A stretch of DNA of 32,976 nt from Bacillota bacterium (GCA_012689375.1 JAAZLO010000049.1:1-32976); one strand, 5' to 3'; positions 14,825 to 24,071 are shown, counted from the first letter of the stretch. Notes: generated from the letters alone by a model not told the origin. Numbers and translations: made by a program.

Positions 14825-15844
14825 TTAAATACCCTGCACACGTTGAGAATCGACTACTTTCGCCCTGACAATTACACCGGAAGATGTATTCTTTACCCGT
14901 ATCAAATCGCCTACTGATCCTGCTTCAAGAGCTTGTCCCGGAATCGTTACGGCAACACCGCCTGATACTGCTTCCAAGGCTACTAAATCACCTCTCAGAA
15001 TCACAGGGGGGTGTTGAACATTACTGAATGTAACGGGTCGCCCTGCAGGAATCGTATGTTTTGCCATCATACCGTCAATAAGTAAGGAATCGAACACTAC
15101 ATCCTGGGGAACGTCAGCAAGATCATAAATTGAAAGGGTTAGATCGTCAGGTGATATAATTTCATTCCTTTGAATAGTCCTTGTAGATACAACTATTTCC
15201 TTGGCCACATCCAGCCTTACCCTTACTTGGAGAGTCCGTGTAACCCTACCGTCCACTGAAATTTCCACTTTTACACTGGTGGTCCCAAGGAATTTAGTAC
15301 TGGGCAAAGGTTCCACCTGGATCTTAATATCACCGTCAGGGACTGTTGTTTTATCTTGTACCGGAAGCACAGTAATCGTCGTATCCTCCGGGTTCCATGG
15401 CATGTTATTTCTAATAAATCCTTCCACAGCCCGAACAATCTCATCACACGTCACAACAGTAGATCGGGTTTTCACACTTATGGTAACAGGTGAGACAATA
15501 ATAATATCATCAGGATCATAGCCTGCCTGTCTCAGCCGGACCCTTACTATTGCAAGGCTTAAAGTCCTGGTTTGCCCGGGAGAAGGGGCTTTCCCAATTT
15601 CAATGCTTTTAAGATCCTCCACCATATCCCGAGCCATTCCGCTAAAAGTTGCAATATCCCCTAAAGATATAATGGGTTTCCCAATTTCACAGGGACTTAT
15701 GATGGTTATTTTCCCCTTATAGCCTGGGATTTCATATTCGCCTTGTGCTGCCTCAACCTTCCGGATACCTGCTGACCCTATAAAAACAACGGTTACCGAA
15801 AGGATAACGGCTATCAAAATAAAGGCGGTTACATTTCTGGGCAT
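14825..15844 (-). CDS. flgA: FlgA, P-ring assembly chaperone
   Basis: FlgA is a periplasmic chaperone for FlgI assembly. The 339-residue protein begins with a signal peptide (hydrophobic residues about 7-24). Its C-terminal 140 residues fit the SAF-type FlgA domain: VVSTRTIQRNEIISPDDL, AKHTIPAGRPVTFSNVQHPP, IRGDLV-like stretch and SVGDLIRVKNTSSGVIVRAKV, ending in the typical IRAkV..s. pattern. It is longer than enterobacterial FlgA (about 220) because of an N-terminal region with a GDIATFSG segment. It sits 16 nt after flgG. Confidence 0.93.
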   Translation of the reverse strand: MPRNVTAFILIAVILSVTVVFIGSAGIRKVEAAQGEYEIPGYKGKITIISPCEIGKPIISLGDIATFSGMARDMVEDLKSIEIGKAPSPGQTRTLSLAIVRVRLRQAGYDPDDIIIVSPVTISVKTRSTVVTCDEIVRAVEGFIRNNMPWNPEDTTITVLPVQDKTTVPDGDIKIQVEPLPSTKFLGTTSVKVEISVDGRVTRTLQVRVRLDVAKEIVVSTRTIQRNEIISPDDLTLSIYDLADVPQDVVFDSLLIDGMMAKHTIPAGRPVTFSNVQHPPVILRGDLVALEAVSGGVAVTIPGQALEAGSVGDLIRVKNTSSGVIVRAKVVDSQRVQGI

Positions 15845-15860
15845 TTCAGATCACTCACAT

Positions 15861-16649
15861 TTATCTTTTGAGGTTATTTGCAATAGCCAACATATCATCG
15901 GAAGTCTGTATGGCTTTGGAATTCACTTCATAAGCACGCTGTGCAATAATCATATTAACCATTTCTTCCACTACTTTTACGTTAGACATTTCTAAGAAAC
16001 CCTGGGATATAGTCCCAAATCCCTCAAGTCCCGGCGTTCCTATTATGGGTTGGCCTGAAGATGCCGTGGCCATATATAAGTTTCTGCCTATTGCGGACAG
16101 ACCCGAAGGATTTATAAATTTTGCAAGTTCAATCTTACCTATTTCCTGGGGATCACTATCCCCTGAAATAAGAGCTGACACAGTTCCATCTGTGCCGATT
16201 GATAAATCTACAGCTTCAGCGGGAATTAAGATTTCAGGTTCTATAGGGAAACCGTCAGAAGTGACCATCCGCCCTTCATCATCTCTTTTAAATGAACCGT
16301 CTCTCGTAAACGTTACAGATCCGTCAGGCATTAATATCTGAAAAAAACCGTCACCCTCAATAACAAGATCAAGGGTCCCCTCAGTCTGGATAAAATCCCC
16401 TTGAGAGAACACTCTCTGGATTGATGCAGGTCTTGTGCCAAGCCCAACTTCAATCCCGGCGGGGACCCGGGCCCCCTCAGCTACCGTAGAACCTGACATG
16501 CGTAAGTTTTGGTACATAAGATCCTGAAAGTCAACTCTGCTCCGCTTGAAACCATATGTATTAAGGTTTGCCAGGTTATTGGCGATAACATCCATGTTTA
16601 GCTGTTTCCCTAGCATACCTGTGGCTGCACTCCATAATGCCCTCATCAT
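15861..16649 (-). CDS. flgG: Flagellar distal rod protein FlgG
   Basis: The 262-residue protein has the FlgG signature: [26 protein letters not shown], then [16 protein letters not shown] (L..... trans stop region), [10 protein letters not shown]-like [21 protein letters not shown], and the C-terminal [30 protein letters not shown]. It builds the distal rod running through the P and L rings. Two adjacent ATG codons (16649, 16646) can start it, after GGTGAAAAG. It follows flgF after a 153-nt gap. Confidence 0.96.
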   Translation of the reverse strand: MMRALWSAATGMLGKQLNMDVIANNLANLNTYGFKRSRVDFQDLMYQNLRMSGSTVAEGARVPAGIEVGLGTRPASIQRVFSQGDFIQTEGTLDLVIEGDGFFQILMPDGSVTFTRDGSFKRDDEGRMVTSDGFPIEPEILIPAEAVDLSIGTDGTVSALISGDSDPQEIGKIELAKFINPSGLSAIGRNLYMATASSGQPIIGTPGLEGFGTISQGFLEMSNVKVVEEMVNMIIAQRAYEVNSKAIQTSDDMLAIANNLKR

Positions 16650-16802
16650 TTCTTTTCACCGTCCATTCTTTAAGTTGGCATCTAAAAATAATAAGGATAA
16701 CCGTCCGGATTCCGGAGAGTCATCCTGAAGCATTTCCTCCAGTTGCCTCAATCGTTCAGCAACTTGTTGCCTCCGCCAATGCGGTCCAGCCTTTTCTTCC
16801 GG

Positions 16803-17576
16803 TTAGACAACTCTCCCCACATCATTTACGGTTTTATCTAATGTTTGATCTATTGCCCAGATCATCTTTTGACATGCCTCATACCTTCTCATACCTGATA
16901 TCATCCGGACCATTTCTCCGATGGGATTTACATTCGACATTTCAAGAAAACCCTGGCGAACAGTAAACGTCCCTAACCCTGCTTGGCCTATATTACCAGG
17001 TGGGATTCTGAACATCCCGCTCCCTATTTTTTCTATAGCAAAGGGGTTATTACATGATACGATTCTGAATTTATCGTGGACTTCACCATCTACCAGGATA
17101 GTACCGTCTGCTGAAACTTCAACTTTCCTGGCATCATGCGGAATAGTTACAGGTCCCCGTGTGCCTATAACAGGCATGTCGTTTGTTGTTGTAACAGTGC
17201 CTGATTGTGACAGTTTAAAAGTCCCTGCCCGTGTATATAAGTCCCCCGAAGGGCCTCTGACAACAAAATAGCCTTCACCTTCAATCCCTAAATCGAGAGA
17301 TCCTTCAGTTTCAACAAGCGGTCCCTGACTGTGATCCGAACTAATACCATGGATATACGCCCCATACCCTATGAAGCCTAGAGGAGTGGTCCGAATATGA
17401 TCTTTCGATCCAGATGTACCAAGGCTTCTTATTACTTCCTCCCGGAAGGAGCCTGTAATGGGTATATCCCTTTTGTAACCGGGTGTATCAATATTTGCCA
17501 GATTCCCGGCAATTACGTCATGCTCTATAAGCCCAGCGGTCATGCCTGAAGTTGCAGCATATAGACTGTGAACCAA
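16803..17576 (-). CDS. flgF: Flagellar proximal rod/basal-body protein FlgF
   Basis: The 257-residue protein carries the rod-protein N-terminus YAATSGMTAGLIEHDVIAGNLANIDTPGYKR and C-terminus NVNPIGEMVRMISGMRRYEACQKMIWAIDQT. Of the two rod genes here it is the less FlgG-like, hence FlgF. Internal marks include QGPLVETEGSLDLGIEGEGYF. It starts with TTG about 6 nt after AGGGGGTGA. It is the first gene of the leftward flagellar run, with a likely sigma-A promoter 55-85 nt upstream and a terminator of the neighbouring folD operon beyond. No flgB, flgC or fliE lie nearby, so the main basal-body operon is elsewhere. Confidence 0.9.
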   Translation of the reverse strand: MVHSLYAATSGMTAGLIEHDVIAGNLANIDTPGYKRDIPITGSFREEVIRSLGTSGSKDHIRTTPLGFIGYGAYIHGISSDHSQGPLVETEGSLDLGIEGEGYFVVRGPSGDLYTRAGTFKLSQSGTVTTTNDMPVIGTRGPVTIPHDARKVEVSADGTILVDGEVHDKFRIVSCNNPFAIEKIGSGMFRIPPGNIGQAGLGTFTVRQGFLEMSNVNPIGEMVRMISGMRRYEACQKMIWAIDQTLDKTVNDVGRVV

Positions 17577-17631
17577 TTTGTCACCCCCTTTTAAAGAATT
17601 TGTTATCCGGGTACCCAGATGAGACTAACCC

Positions 17632-17661
17632 ACTATATAAAATAAGCAATTATCATGCCAA
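17632..17661 (-). promoter_or_regulatory. Possible sigma-A promoter of the flgF operon
   Basis: Leftward: TTGGCA (17661-17656), 18 nt, TATAGT (17637-17632). Each box has one mismatch to TTGACA/TATAAT and the spacer is 1 nt long. It lies between the folD terminator and flgF, where the operon promoter is expected. An alternative -10 TATATA with a 16-nt spacer overlaps it. Confidence 0.5.
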
Positions 17662-17696
17662 TCCCGAAAATTCTTGTGTCAGGGTGTTTCTTGGAC

Positions 17697-17734
17697 ACCA
17701 AAAGAAAACTAAACGGCAGCTCAACGAGCTGCCG
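17697..17734 (-). terminator. Rho-independent terminator after folD
   Basis: CGGCAGCTC and GAGCTGCCG form a perfect 9-bp stem with a 3-nt loop (17714-17734). Leftward, it is followed by TTTAGTTTTCTTTT, a broken U tract. It closes the murD-folD transcript and insulates it from flgF. The other strand also has a T run but farther from the stem, so it could act weakly in both directions. Confidence 0.8.
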
Positions 17735-17833
17735 CACTGAATTTTTCTTTAGCCTATACCTGTTTTTTGTACCTGGTACTATATGTCCCTAGGCGTATTC
17801 TTCATGGGTACATGCGCAGAAATTTCCCAATTT

Positions 17834-18712
17834 TTATCCTTTATCTCTCACTGCTCTCCATGCCGCATCCATGGTGCTTCTCATAAGCATAGCAATGGTC
17901 ATAGGTCCTACGCCGCCTGGTACAGGTGTAATATAACTTGCAATTTCCTTCGCTTCATCAAACTTTACGTCACCTACTAATATACGTTTACCGTCTTCCC
18001 TTTTGCCGACTTCATTTACGCCGACATCTATTACTACAGCCCCGGGTTTTATATAGGTCGCATCAACCATTTCAGGCCTCCCGACTGCAGCAACAAGTAT
18101 ATCCGCCTCTTTGCATACACCAGGTAAATCCTGGGTCCGGGAATGACAAATGGTTACAGTTGCGTGTTGGGCAAGGAGAAGCATGGCTACAGGCTTACCC
18201 ACGATATTGCTGCGACCTATCACCACTGCACGCTTACCTTTAATTTCTACACCTGTCTTCTCTATCAGACGCATAATTCCCAAGGGGGTGCAAGGGACAA
18301 AAGCTTCTTTACCTACAACGAAATTCCCTACACTTATCGGATGAAACCCATCTACATCTTTTCTGGGATCTATGGATTCTAAGACTTCTCCTTCATCAAG
18401 ATGTTCAGGTAAAGGCAACTGGACAAGAACACCGTGAATCTTTTCATCTTTATTTAATTTCTCTATTGTCTCTATAAGCTCTTCCTGCCCCGTTGATTCA
18501 GGCATAGCATATTCTTCTGAATATATACCTAAATTTTCACACATTCTTTTTTTGCTTGATACATAAACGCGGGACGCCGGATCATCACCGACAATAATCA
18601 CGGCAAGCCCCGGAGGATATCCATTTGCCTTTTTAAATTTCTCTACCTCTCCAGCTACTTCCTCCCGGACTTCTTTCGCTACAACTCTTCCGCTTATAAT
18701 CGATGCAGCCAT
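17834..18712 (-). CDS. folD: Methylenetetrahydrofolate dehydrogenase/cyclohydrolase FolD
   Basis: FolD interconverts 5,10-methylene-, methenyl- and 10-formyl-tetrahydrofolate in the cytoplasm, supplying one-carbon units. The 292-residue protein has catalytic K54 in YVSSKK (50-55), VQLPLPEHL (97-105) with KDVDGFHP (118-125), the dinucleotide-binding [11 protein letters not shown] and the ending [16 protein letters not shown]. All are family hallmarks and the length is typical. The ATG follows AAGGAGG by 10 nt. It lies 34 nt after murD and is followed by a terminator. Confidence 0.98.
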   Translation of the reverse strand: MAASIISGRVVAKEVREEVAGEVEKFKKANGYPPGLAVIIVGDDPASRVYVSSKKRMCENLGIYSEEYAMPESTGQEELIETIEKLNKDEKIHGVLVQLPLPEHLDEGEVLESIDPRKDVDGFHPISVGNFVVGKEAFVPCTPLGIMRLIEKTGVEIKGKRAVVIGRSNIVGKPVAMLLLAQHATVTICHSRTQDLPGVCKEADILVAAVGRPEMVDATYIKPGAVVIDVGVNEVGKREDGKRILVGDVKFDEAKEIASYITPVPGGVGPMTIAMLMRSTMDAAWRAVRDKG

Positions 18713-18746
18713 GTCTCTGAGTCCTCCTTATTTTTATGTTGTTGCT

Positions 18747-20144
18747 TTATTCTATATCCTTTACAAGCTTTTTAAATTGCCTTCCCCTAGCCCTATAATC
18801 ACTGAAAAGATCAAAGCTGGCGCATGCAGGGGATAACAAAACCACATCTCCCGGGGCAGCTTCAAGAAATGCCGCGTTTACAGCTTCTTTAAGATCCTCG
18901 GCAACCACAATCTTTACCTTCCGCCTGTACTTTCCCTCTGCTGTTTCTATGGAATCCTTGATTTTCTCGGCGGTATGCCCCATGAGTACAGTAGATTTAA
19001 TTCTCCTAGCGATTGTCTCTCCAAGACCTTGAAAGGATAGGTTTTTATCAGAACCCCCAGCTATAAGGATAATCGGAGCCTGAAAAGATTCAATTGCAGC
19101 AATAGCCCTGCTGGGTGTGGTAGCACCGGAATCATTATAAAATCTGACACCCTGCTTTTCCGCAACAAATTCAATCCTGTGTTCAACCCCAGTAAACTCC
19201 TTTATGATATTGCGGAGATGCATAAAATCACACCCGGCAAGAGCCATAATAACAGATACAGCCAAAATATTTTCAATATTATGTTCACCGGGTAATTTTA
19301 TATCGCCCAAGGAAAGGGCGGCTTCGGTCCTACCTTCTATATCAACGATAATTTCCTGACCTTTAACATATGCGCCTGATTGTAACTTTTCATGTCTCGA
19401 AAATAACATAAGTTTTTCAGGGCATGATGATTTCATGGAGTAGGCCCCCGGATTATCCCGGTTTAAAATTGCGTAATCCCCCGGCCTTTGGTGTCTAAAA
19501 ATGTTTTCCTTAGCTTCTCCGTATTCTTTCATTGATCTGTGGTGATCTAGGTGGTTAGGGGACAGATTCAGGACCACACTTATGTTAGGACTTTTCTTTA
19601 AAGGTTGAAGTTGAAAGCTTGAAAGTTCCAGCACAACAATACAATCAGATGTGATTTTAAATACCTCAGGGAGGAGAGGTGTCCCAATATTTCCGCCTAC
19701 AAAGACCTTCTTTCCCCCTGCTTTAAGAATCTCACCTACAAGTGTAGTTGTTGTGGTTTTCCCGTCGCTTCCGGTTATACCGATAACCGGGGCTTCACAT
19801 AAATCCAAGAATAAGCCGATTTCATTTGATTGTAGAACCCCCTTTTCCCTGGCTTTAACAAGCTCAGGAAGATCAAGTGGCATACCGGGGGTGGGGAAGA
19901 TCATATCAAAACCATCCAGCTCCGAAAGATAATCCTTACCAAACTTGAATTCCACAGGCAACCTATCTAAATCGGCGCTTATACCTTTAAGCTGCGGCCT
20001 TTCCCTTTTATCACATGCCATGACCTTTGCCCCAGCTTCAATAAGAAATCTAATAACCGGTATGTTACTTATTCCGATTCCCAATACGGCAACTTTTTTG
20101 CCGCTGAACTCCCTCATATAGTTTTTTTGTTTTCGAGTTACCAC
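18747..20144 (-). CDS. murD: UDP-N-acetylmuramoylalanine-D-glutamate ligase MurD
   Basis: MurD adds D-glutamate to UDP-MurNAc-L-Ala in peptidoglycan synthesis, using ATP. Seen are the N-terminal KKVAVLGIGISN loop, P-loop GITGSDGKTTTT (122-133), NLSPNHLDHHRSM (193-205), the likely carbamylated lysine K212, and LPGEHNIENILA (284-295). The C-terminal domain motif reads FYNDSGATTP (335-344), where E. coli has NDSKAT, so a substrate-contact lysine is replaced by G340. The length (465) is normal. The GTG start follows GGAGGA by 8 nt. Unusually it pairs with folD, not with mra-division genes. Confidence 0.95.
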   Translation of the reverse strand: MVTRKQKNYMREFSGKKVAVLGIGISNIPVIRFLIEAGAKVMACDKRERPQLKGISADLDRLPVEFKFGKDYLSELDGFDMIFPTPGMPLDLPELVKAREKGVLQSNEIGLFLDLCEAPVIGITGSDGKTTTTTLVGEILKAGGKKVFVGGNIGTPLLPEVFKITSDCIVVLELSSFQLQPLKKSPNISVVLNLSPNHLDHHRSMKEYGEAKENIFRHQRPGDYAILNRDNPGAYSMKSSCPEKLMLFSRHEKLQSGAYVKGQEIIVDIEGRTEAALSLGDIKLPGEHNIENILAVSVIMALAGCDFMHLRNIIKEFTGVEHRIEFVAEKQGVRFYNDSGATTPSRAIAAIESFQAPIILIAGGSDKNLSFQGLGETIARRIKSTVLMGHTAEKIKDSIETAEGKYRRKVKIVVAEDLKEAVNAAFLEAAPGDVVLLSPACASFDLFSDYRARGRQFKKLVKDIE

Positions 20145-20291
20145 AATATTTATCCTCCGCAGCCTTTCTAATCCCCCAAATATTTTTAAACTCGGCTTTA
20201 TATTAAGTTTACAGGAAATACTGTCTGCTGCAAGTGGTATCTAACAATTTGCCCTATTCTATAGTGTGGCTTAAATCTCCTGCCTTAAAAG

Positions 20292-20320
20292 TTGCACGTT
20301 TTAAAAACCAGCGGTATACT
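20292..20320 (+). promoter_or_regulatory. Sigma-A-like promoter of the ECF operon
   Basis: TTGCAC (20292-20297), 17 nt, TATACT (20315-20320). Spacing is ideal and boxes agree at 4 of 6 and 5 of 6 positions. It would give a leader of about 110 nt and supply basal expression. The 295-nt gap between murD and the sigma gene otherwise holds only the ECF promoter below; I found no convincing murD promoter. Confidence 0.55.
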
Positions 20321-20352
20321 TTATATAATAATAGCTGAACGGTAATGGCCGG

Positions 20353-20379
20353 GGAACTTTTCCACCTATAGTTCGTTTA
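20353..20379 (+). promoter_or_regulatory. ECF-type (autoregulatory) promoter
   Basis: GGAAC (20353-20357), 16 nt, CGTTTA (20374-20379). The GGAACTT/AAC -35 and CGT-type -10 with 16-nt spacing are the hallmark of promoters read by ECF sigma factors. It lies about 60 nt before the sigma gene, implying that the factor activates its own operon. Confidence 0.65.
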
Positions 20380-20439
20380 ATACTTATATGGGTACCTTTA
20401 AACTTTCTTTAATATAAAGAAGGATAGGGTGGTAGAGAT

Positions 20440-21036
20440 ATGCTGAATACACAAGCTATAGCAAATGCCCGGTATAGAGAAACCAATATAGAAGCCTTTG
20501 AAGAATTAGTGCGAACTTATGATAATAAACTCTACCGCGTTGCATTGAGGTTAACGGGAAACCCCGAAGAAGCGAAAGATCTCGCCCAGGAAGCGTTATT
20601 TAGGGCATACCGCGGCTTTAATAAGTTTAAAATGGGCACATCATTTGAGAGATGGTTGTTTCGCATAGCATCAAACCTTTATATAGATAAATTAAGGAAA
20701 CACGGCAAGTACAGATTTGAATCCCTTGATGAACCTATTCCCACAAAAGACGGTTATGTACAGAAAACCCTCCCGGATTTAACAGGTAATCCCGCTGAAA
20801 TTGCAGAGCTGAATGAGCTTACCGATAAAATCCAAGCTGCCCTCCAATCCCTGCCCCTTAACTATCGTATGGCAGTTGTACTATATGATCTCGAGGGATT
20901 TTCTTATGAGGAAATAAGCGGTATTCTTGATTGCGCCATCGGTACAGTAAGATCCCGTATACATAGAGGGCGCAGACTTCTCCGGAAAAAACTGGCGCCA
21001 TACGTTTATCAGGGAACTGAAATCGGAGTCGGGTGA
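20440..21036 (+). CDS. ECF RNA polymerase sigma factor (SigW/RpoE-like)
   Basis: The 198-residue protein has region 2 (about 18-85: FEELVRTYDNKLYRVALRLTGNPEEAKDLAQEALFRAYR with FERWLFRIASNLYIDKLRK) and region 4 (about 130-185: LPLNYRMAVVLYDLEGFSYEEISGILDCAIGTVRSRIHRGRRLLRKKL). It should direct transcription of envelope-stress genes. It starts at ATG after AGGATAGGGTGG. The stop overlaps the anti-sigma start (GTGA), the usual coupling of ECF pairs. Two promoters precede it. The closest named group is SigW/SigE-like; the exact group cannot be settled by eye. Confidence 0.95.
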   Translation: MLNTQAIANARYRETNIEAFEELVRTYDNKLYRVALRLTGNPEEAKDLAQEALFRAYRGFNKFKMGTSFERWLFRIASNLYIDKLRKHGKYRFESLDEPIPTKDGYVQKTLPDLTGNPAEIAELNELTDKIQAALQSLPLNYRMAVVLYDLEGFSYEEISGILDCAIGTVRSRIHRGRRLLRKKLAPYVYQGTEIGVG

Positions 21037-21638
21037 TAATGAATATGAATTGTGAGAAAGTAAAAAGTTTGCTTTCCGCTTACCTTGACAGTGAATTAAG
21101 CAGCCATGAAATGCGTCAAATTAGGCTCCATCTCATTGATTGCGAAACATGTAAAAGTGAATACGAATCACTCAGAACAACAAAGGATATCCTTGGAATG
21201 CTAGATTCGCCTTCTTTACCTCGGGAATTTTGGCCTGAATTAAGGGATCGGATTAAATCACAACCAATACCGAAATCATATTCAAACTTATTTATGAAAC
21301 TGATTATCCCTGCCGCTGCAATGGTGATTTTAGCAATTCTTCCGTTTGTCATGGCTACACATACCCGGGCATCAAAGGATTTTATTAGCACTAAACCGAA
21401 CTCCATTGAACCCTATGTAAGGGAATATATTATTTCAGAATTGGATAGGCCGTTCTCAGATAAGACTTCCCTTGGCTTTGTAGCCGCCGGTCAGGCAGTT
21501 ACCATGTATTCATCTAATCTTTTTGAACTTTACGACGGTTACTCCGAACCCAACGATACAATCCCTGCTTCAACCCGGACGGAAAAACAGACACAACCAA
21601 AAGCATTTCAACCGGTTATGTTTGTTTCGCCAAAATAG
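21033..21638 (+). CDS. Zinc-finger anti-sigma factor, membrane-anchored
   Basis: The N-terminal 60 residues form an anti-sigma zinc domain: C7, then H33, C37 and C40 in RLHLIDCETC, with LLSAYLDSELS between. One transmembrane segment lies near residues 85-105 (LIIPAAAMVILAILPFVMA), followed by an external domain of about 95 residues that I do not recognise. It should hold the sigma factor at the membrane until released. Start may be GTG at 21033 or ATG at 21039. The external part is where the RseB-like product of the next gene may bind. Confidence 0.9.
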   Translation: MIMNMNCEKVKSLLSAYLDSELSSHEMRQIRLHLIDCETCKSEYESLRTTKDILGMLDSPSLPREFWPELRDRIKSQPIPKSYSNLFMKLIIPAAAMVILAILPFVMATHTRASKDFISTKPNSIEPYVREYIISELDRPFSDKTSLGFVAAGQAVTMYSSNLFELYDGYSEPNDTIPASTRTEKQTQPKAFQPVMFVSPK

Positions 21639-21670
21639 GCGGTTTCTGTATCAGAAGGTGAATTCCTGTC

Positions 21671-22855
21671 ATGTTTAAAAAAACAATTGCCATTATAATA
21701 CTGTGTTTACTCATTATATTGTTCCCGTCTGTATCATATGGGCATGAGTCCCTATCCGATCCTGGGCATAAGCCCCCTTTAGAGAACAGCGGTACAGATC
21801 CCTGTAATGCTGAAGCCGCATTGGAAATAATTGAACGTGTAGCTGAAAACACAGGCAATATAAGCTTTAAGGCGGCAAAAACGGTAATCATGTGGCATCC
21901 GCCTGGGACAACTGCCTGTATGTCCAATATAACTCATAAGGCACCGAATCTTACTAAAACAGAATACCTGCCTTCATCATCATCCACATGTGGGCTTAGG
22001 ACTATAATATCAGACGGGAAATCAACTTGGCATTATGAACCATCCCTTGAGGTAGTATTTCATATGCCTGAGATACCTTCACTCCATGATGATCTTAAGG
22101 ATAAGAATGAAGGCGGCAAACCTAACAGGATTAAAGATATAGCACTTATTAAAGATAATTATGAGGTTTCAATGGTTTCCACTGAAAATCTGATAGGGCG
22201 GTCTGCCTATATAATTGAATTAAAACCTCGCCATTTCGGTAACCCGTCCAGAAAAATTTGGGTGGATAAAGAATACCCCTTTATTCTTAAGACGGAAAAA
22301 TACGGATCTGACGGGGCCTTATCATCGGTATCCTTTTATAACCAAATTGAATTTTTCCCTTTCTTTGATGACGATATCTTTAAGCTTGATATTCCGTCCA
22401 ATATTACTAAAGTGGAATTACCTGTATTAAGCGGTTTAATCCCTTTGGATGAATTAAATAGAAAGGCGGATTTTTCCATTCCCATGCCAGAGTTCATCCC
22501 ACCGGGTTATGTAATCGAAGGAGGTATACTCAGTTCGTATAAACCGTTTCCTGCTGCACATATACGCTTGACTGACGGCTTAAATACGATATCATACTTT
22601 GTGTCACCGGGAACCGGGGGGAATAATAAAGGACAAGATACATTATCGACCATGGCTGATATGTCAGGGGTGAATGTTGTCAGACGATCTGAGAAAGGGT
22701 ATGATCTCACCCTTGTAGGGGAATCCGACGAATCTCTGTTGAAGAAAATGGCTGAATCGATTCACCCGCCCCTTATACAAAATAAGCCGCCCCGACATCC
22801 CTTGGTAGATTACTTGAGCAGCTTCCTGTATCAGTTATTTTTATTAGAAAGATAA
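21671..22855 (+). CDS. RseB/MucB-like exported sigma-regulatory protein
   Basis: This 394-residue protein has a signal peptide (MFKKTIAIIILCLLIILFPSV, cleaved near SYG-HES). The mature N-terminal part (about 45-260) looks like the LolA/RseB lipoprotein-binding fold: SFKAAKTVIMW, ISDGKSTWHYEPS, SAYIIELKPRHFGNPSRKIWVDKEYPFILKTE. The C-terminal part (about 265-370) with FSIPMPEFIPPGYVIEGG and a later IHLTDG-type strand resembles the RseB/MucB C-terminal domain. In gamma-proteobacteria RseB shields the anti-sigma factor from cleavage. Position between anti-sigma and HtrA supports the same role. Detailed similarity is by pattern only. Confidence 0.78.
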   Translation: MFKKTIAIIILCLLIILFPSVSYGHESLSDPGHKPPLENSGTDPCNAEAALEIIERVAENTGNISFKAAKTVIMWHPPGTTACMSNITHKAPNLTKTEYLPSSSSTCGLRTIISDGKSTWHYEPSLEVVFHMPEIPSLHDDLKDKNEGGKPNRIKDIALIKDNYEVSMVSTENLIGRSAYIIELKPRHFGNPSRKIWVDKEYPFILKTEKYGSDGALSSVSFYNQIEFFPFFDDDIFKLDIPSNITKVELPVLSGLIPLDELNRKADFSIPMPEFIPPGYVIEGGILSSYKPFPAAHIRLTDGLNTISYFVSPGTGGNNKGQDTLSTMADMSGVNVVRRSEKGYDLTLVGESDESLLKKMAESIHPPLIQNKPPRHPLVDYLSSFLYQLFLLER

Positions 22856-22871
22856 GAAAGGAGTCATATTT

Positions 22872-24071
22872 ATGAGCCTCGATAGTCCGAACAGGAGAAA
22901 AAAACTATTTATTTCATATGTTGTAGTTGCCGCAGTGAGTGTGCTTATCACATGGTTGGTGTTTTTGTATTTTGGGAACAGCGGAGAAATTCTTGCAGCA
23001 ACCAATAATCTTCCTGAAGAACCCGCTTCATCCGTGGCAGTATCAGAAACAGTACAGCCGATCACTGTTGCAGCGCAACCCAGCGGGTACATGTTAAAGG
23101 ACAGTATTGCAGATGTAGCTGAACGTGTAGGCCGGGCAGTAGTTAATATTGATACAAAGCGTACTGTAAAAGTATCGCCTATGCCGTTTGGGGATCTGTT
23201 CTATGAATTCTTCGGTATGAGACAGCAGGATATCAGCCGTGAGGTGGAAGTCCCTGCAATAGGAAGCGGATTTATCGTCAAAACCGACGGATATGTGCTT
23301 ACCAACAACCATGTTATTGAAGGTGCAAAGGAAATTGTTGTAACCTTGGCAGACGGAAGAAAGTTTGACGGTAAAGCTATGGGCAGAGATCCCAGGAATG
23401 ATCTGGCAATAGTTAAAATAGAAGCAAAGAATTTACCTGCGGTGCAACTCGGCGATTCAGATAAAGTTCGGCCAGGGGATTTCGCAATTGCTATAGGAAA
23501 CCCCTATGGATTACAGCATACTGTGACTGCAGGCATAATTAGTGGGCTTGCCCGATCTTTAGACGGAGATCCCAAGGAGCCGGGAATATATATTCAGACA
23601 GACGCCGCAATTAACCGTGGGAACAGCGGGGGTCCGCTTATTGATATTGATGGGAAGGTAGTGGGAATTAACACTGCAATCATCCCTCAAGCCCAAGGTT
23701 TAGGGTTCGCTATACCTGTAAATGTAGCAAAAAGTGTAATGGACGACTTAATAAGCGGAAAGAAAATAACTTATCCCTGGATAGGTATTCAATTACAGGA
23801 TCTTACCACCCAATTATCTGAATACTTTGGGGTACGTGAAAAGTCCGGAGCAGTAGTTGCTTATGTATACCCGAATTCCCCTGCGGAAAAATCCGGGTTG
23901 AAGGAAGGCGACATAATCCTTAAAATCGGTGATGTGGAAATTAAAAATATAACCAAGCTGCAGGATGAGGTCCGTAACCGTAAAGCCGGAGATAAAGTAG
24001 TACTCCAAGTATGGCGAAATAAAAACTATATGCTTATTACAGTTGTTCTCGGTGAAATGCCAGATGAGTAA
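22872..24071 (+). CDS. HtrA/DegP-type S1C serine protease
   Basis: The 399-residue protein is anchored by one transmembrane helix (12-34, LFISYVVVAAVSVLITWLVF). The trypsin-like domain has the triad H147 in TNNHV, D177 in RNDLAIVKI and S252 in NRGNSGGPL. One PDZ domain follows (about 305-393; VYPNSPAEKSGLKEGDII). Such proteases degrade or refold damaged exported proteins, and DegS-like ones cut anti-sigma factors. Here a single PDZ and membrane anchor match DegS/HtrA of Firmicutes. The start ATG follows GAAAGGAG by 7 nt. It ends the operon before a strong terminator. Confidence 0.95.
   Translation: MSLDSPNRRKKLFISYVVVAAVSVLITWLVFLYFGNSGEILAATNNLPEEPASSVAVSETVQPITVAAQPSGYMLKDSIADVAERVGRAVVNIDTKRTVKVSPMPFGDLFYEFFGMRQQDISREVEVPAIGSGFIVKTDGYVLTNNHVIEGAKEIVVTLADGRKFDGKAMGRDPRNDLAIVKIEAKNLPAVQLGDSDKVRPGDFAIAIGNPYGLQHTVTAGIISGLARSLDGDPKEPGIYIQTDAAINRGNSGGPLIDIDGKVVGINTAIIPQAQGLGFAIPVNVAKSVMDDLISGKKITYPWIGIQLQDLTTQLSEYFGVREKSGAVVAYVYPNSPAEKSGLKEGDIILKIGDVEIKNITKLQDEVRNRKAGDKVVLQVWRNKNYMLITVVLGEMPDE

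Noticed and set aside
22507-22710. Leftward small open frames antisense to the RseB-like gene
   Set aside because: No ribosome binding site, no motif, full overlap with a better supported gene.
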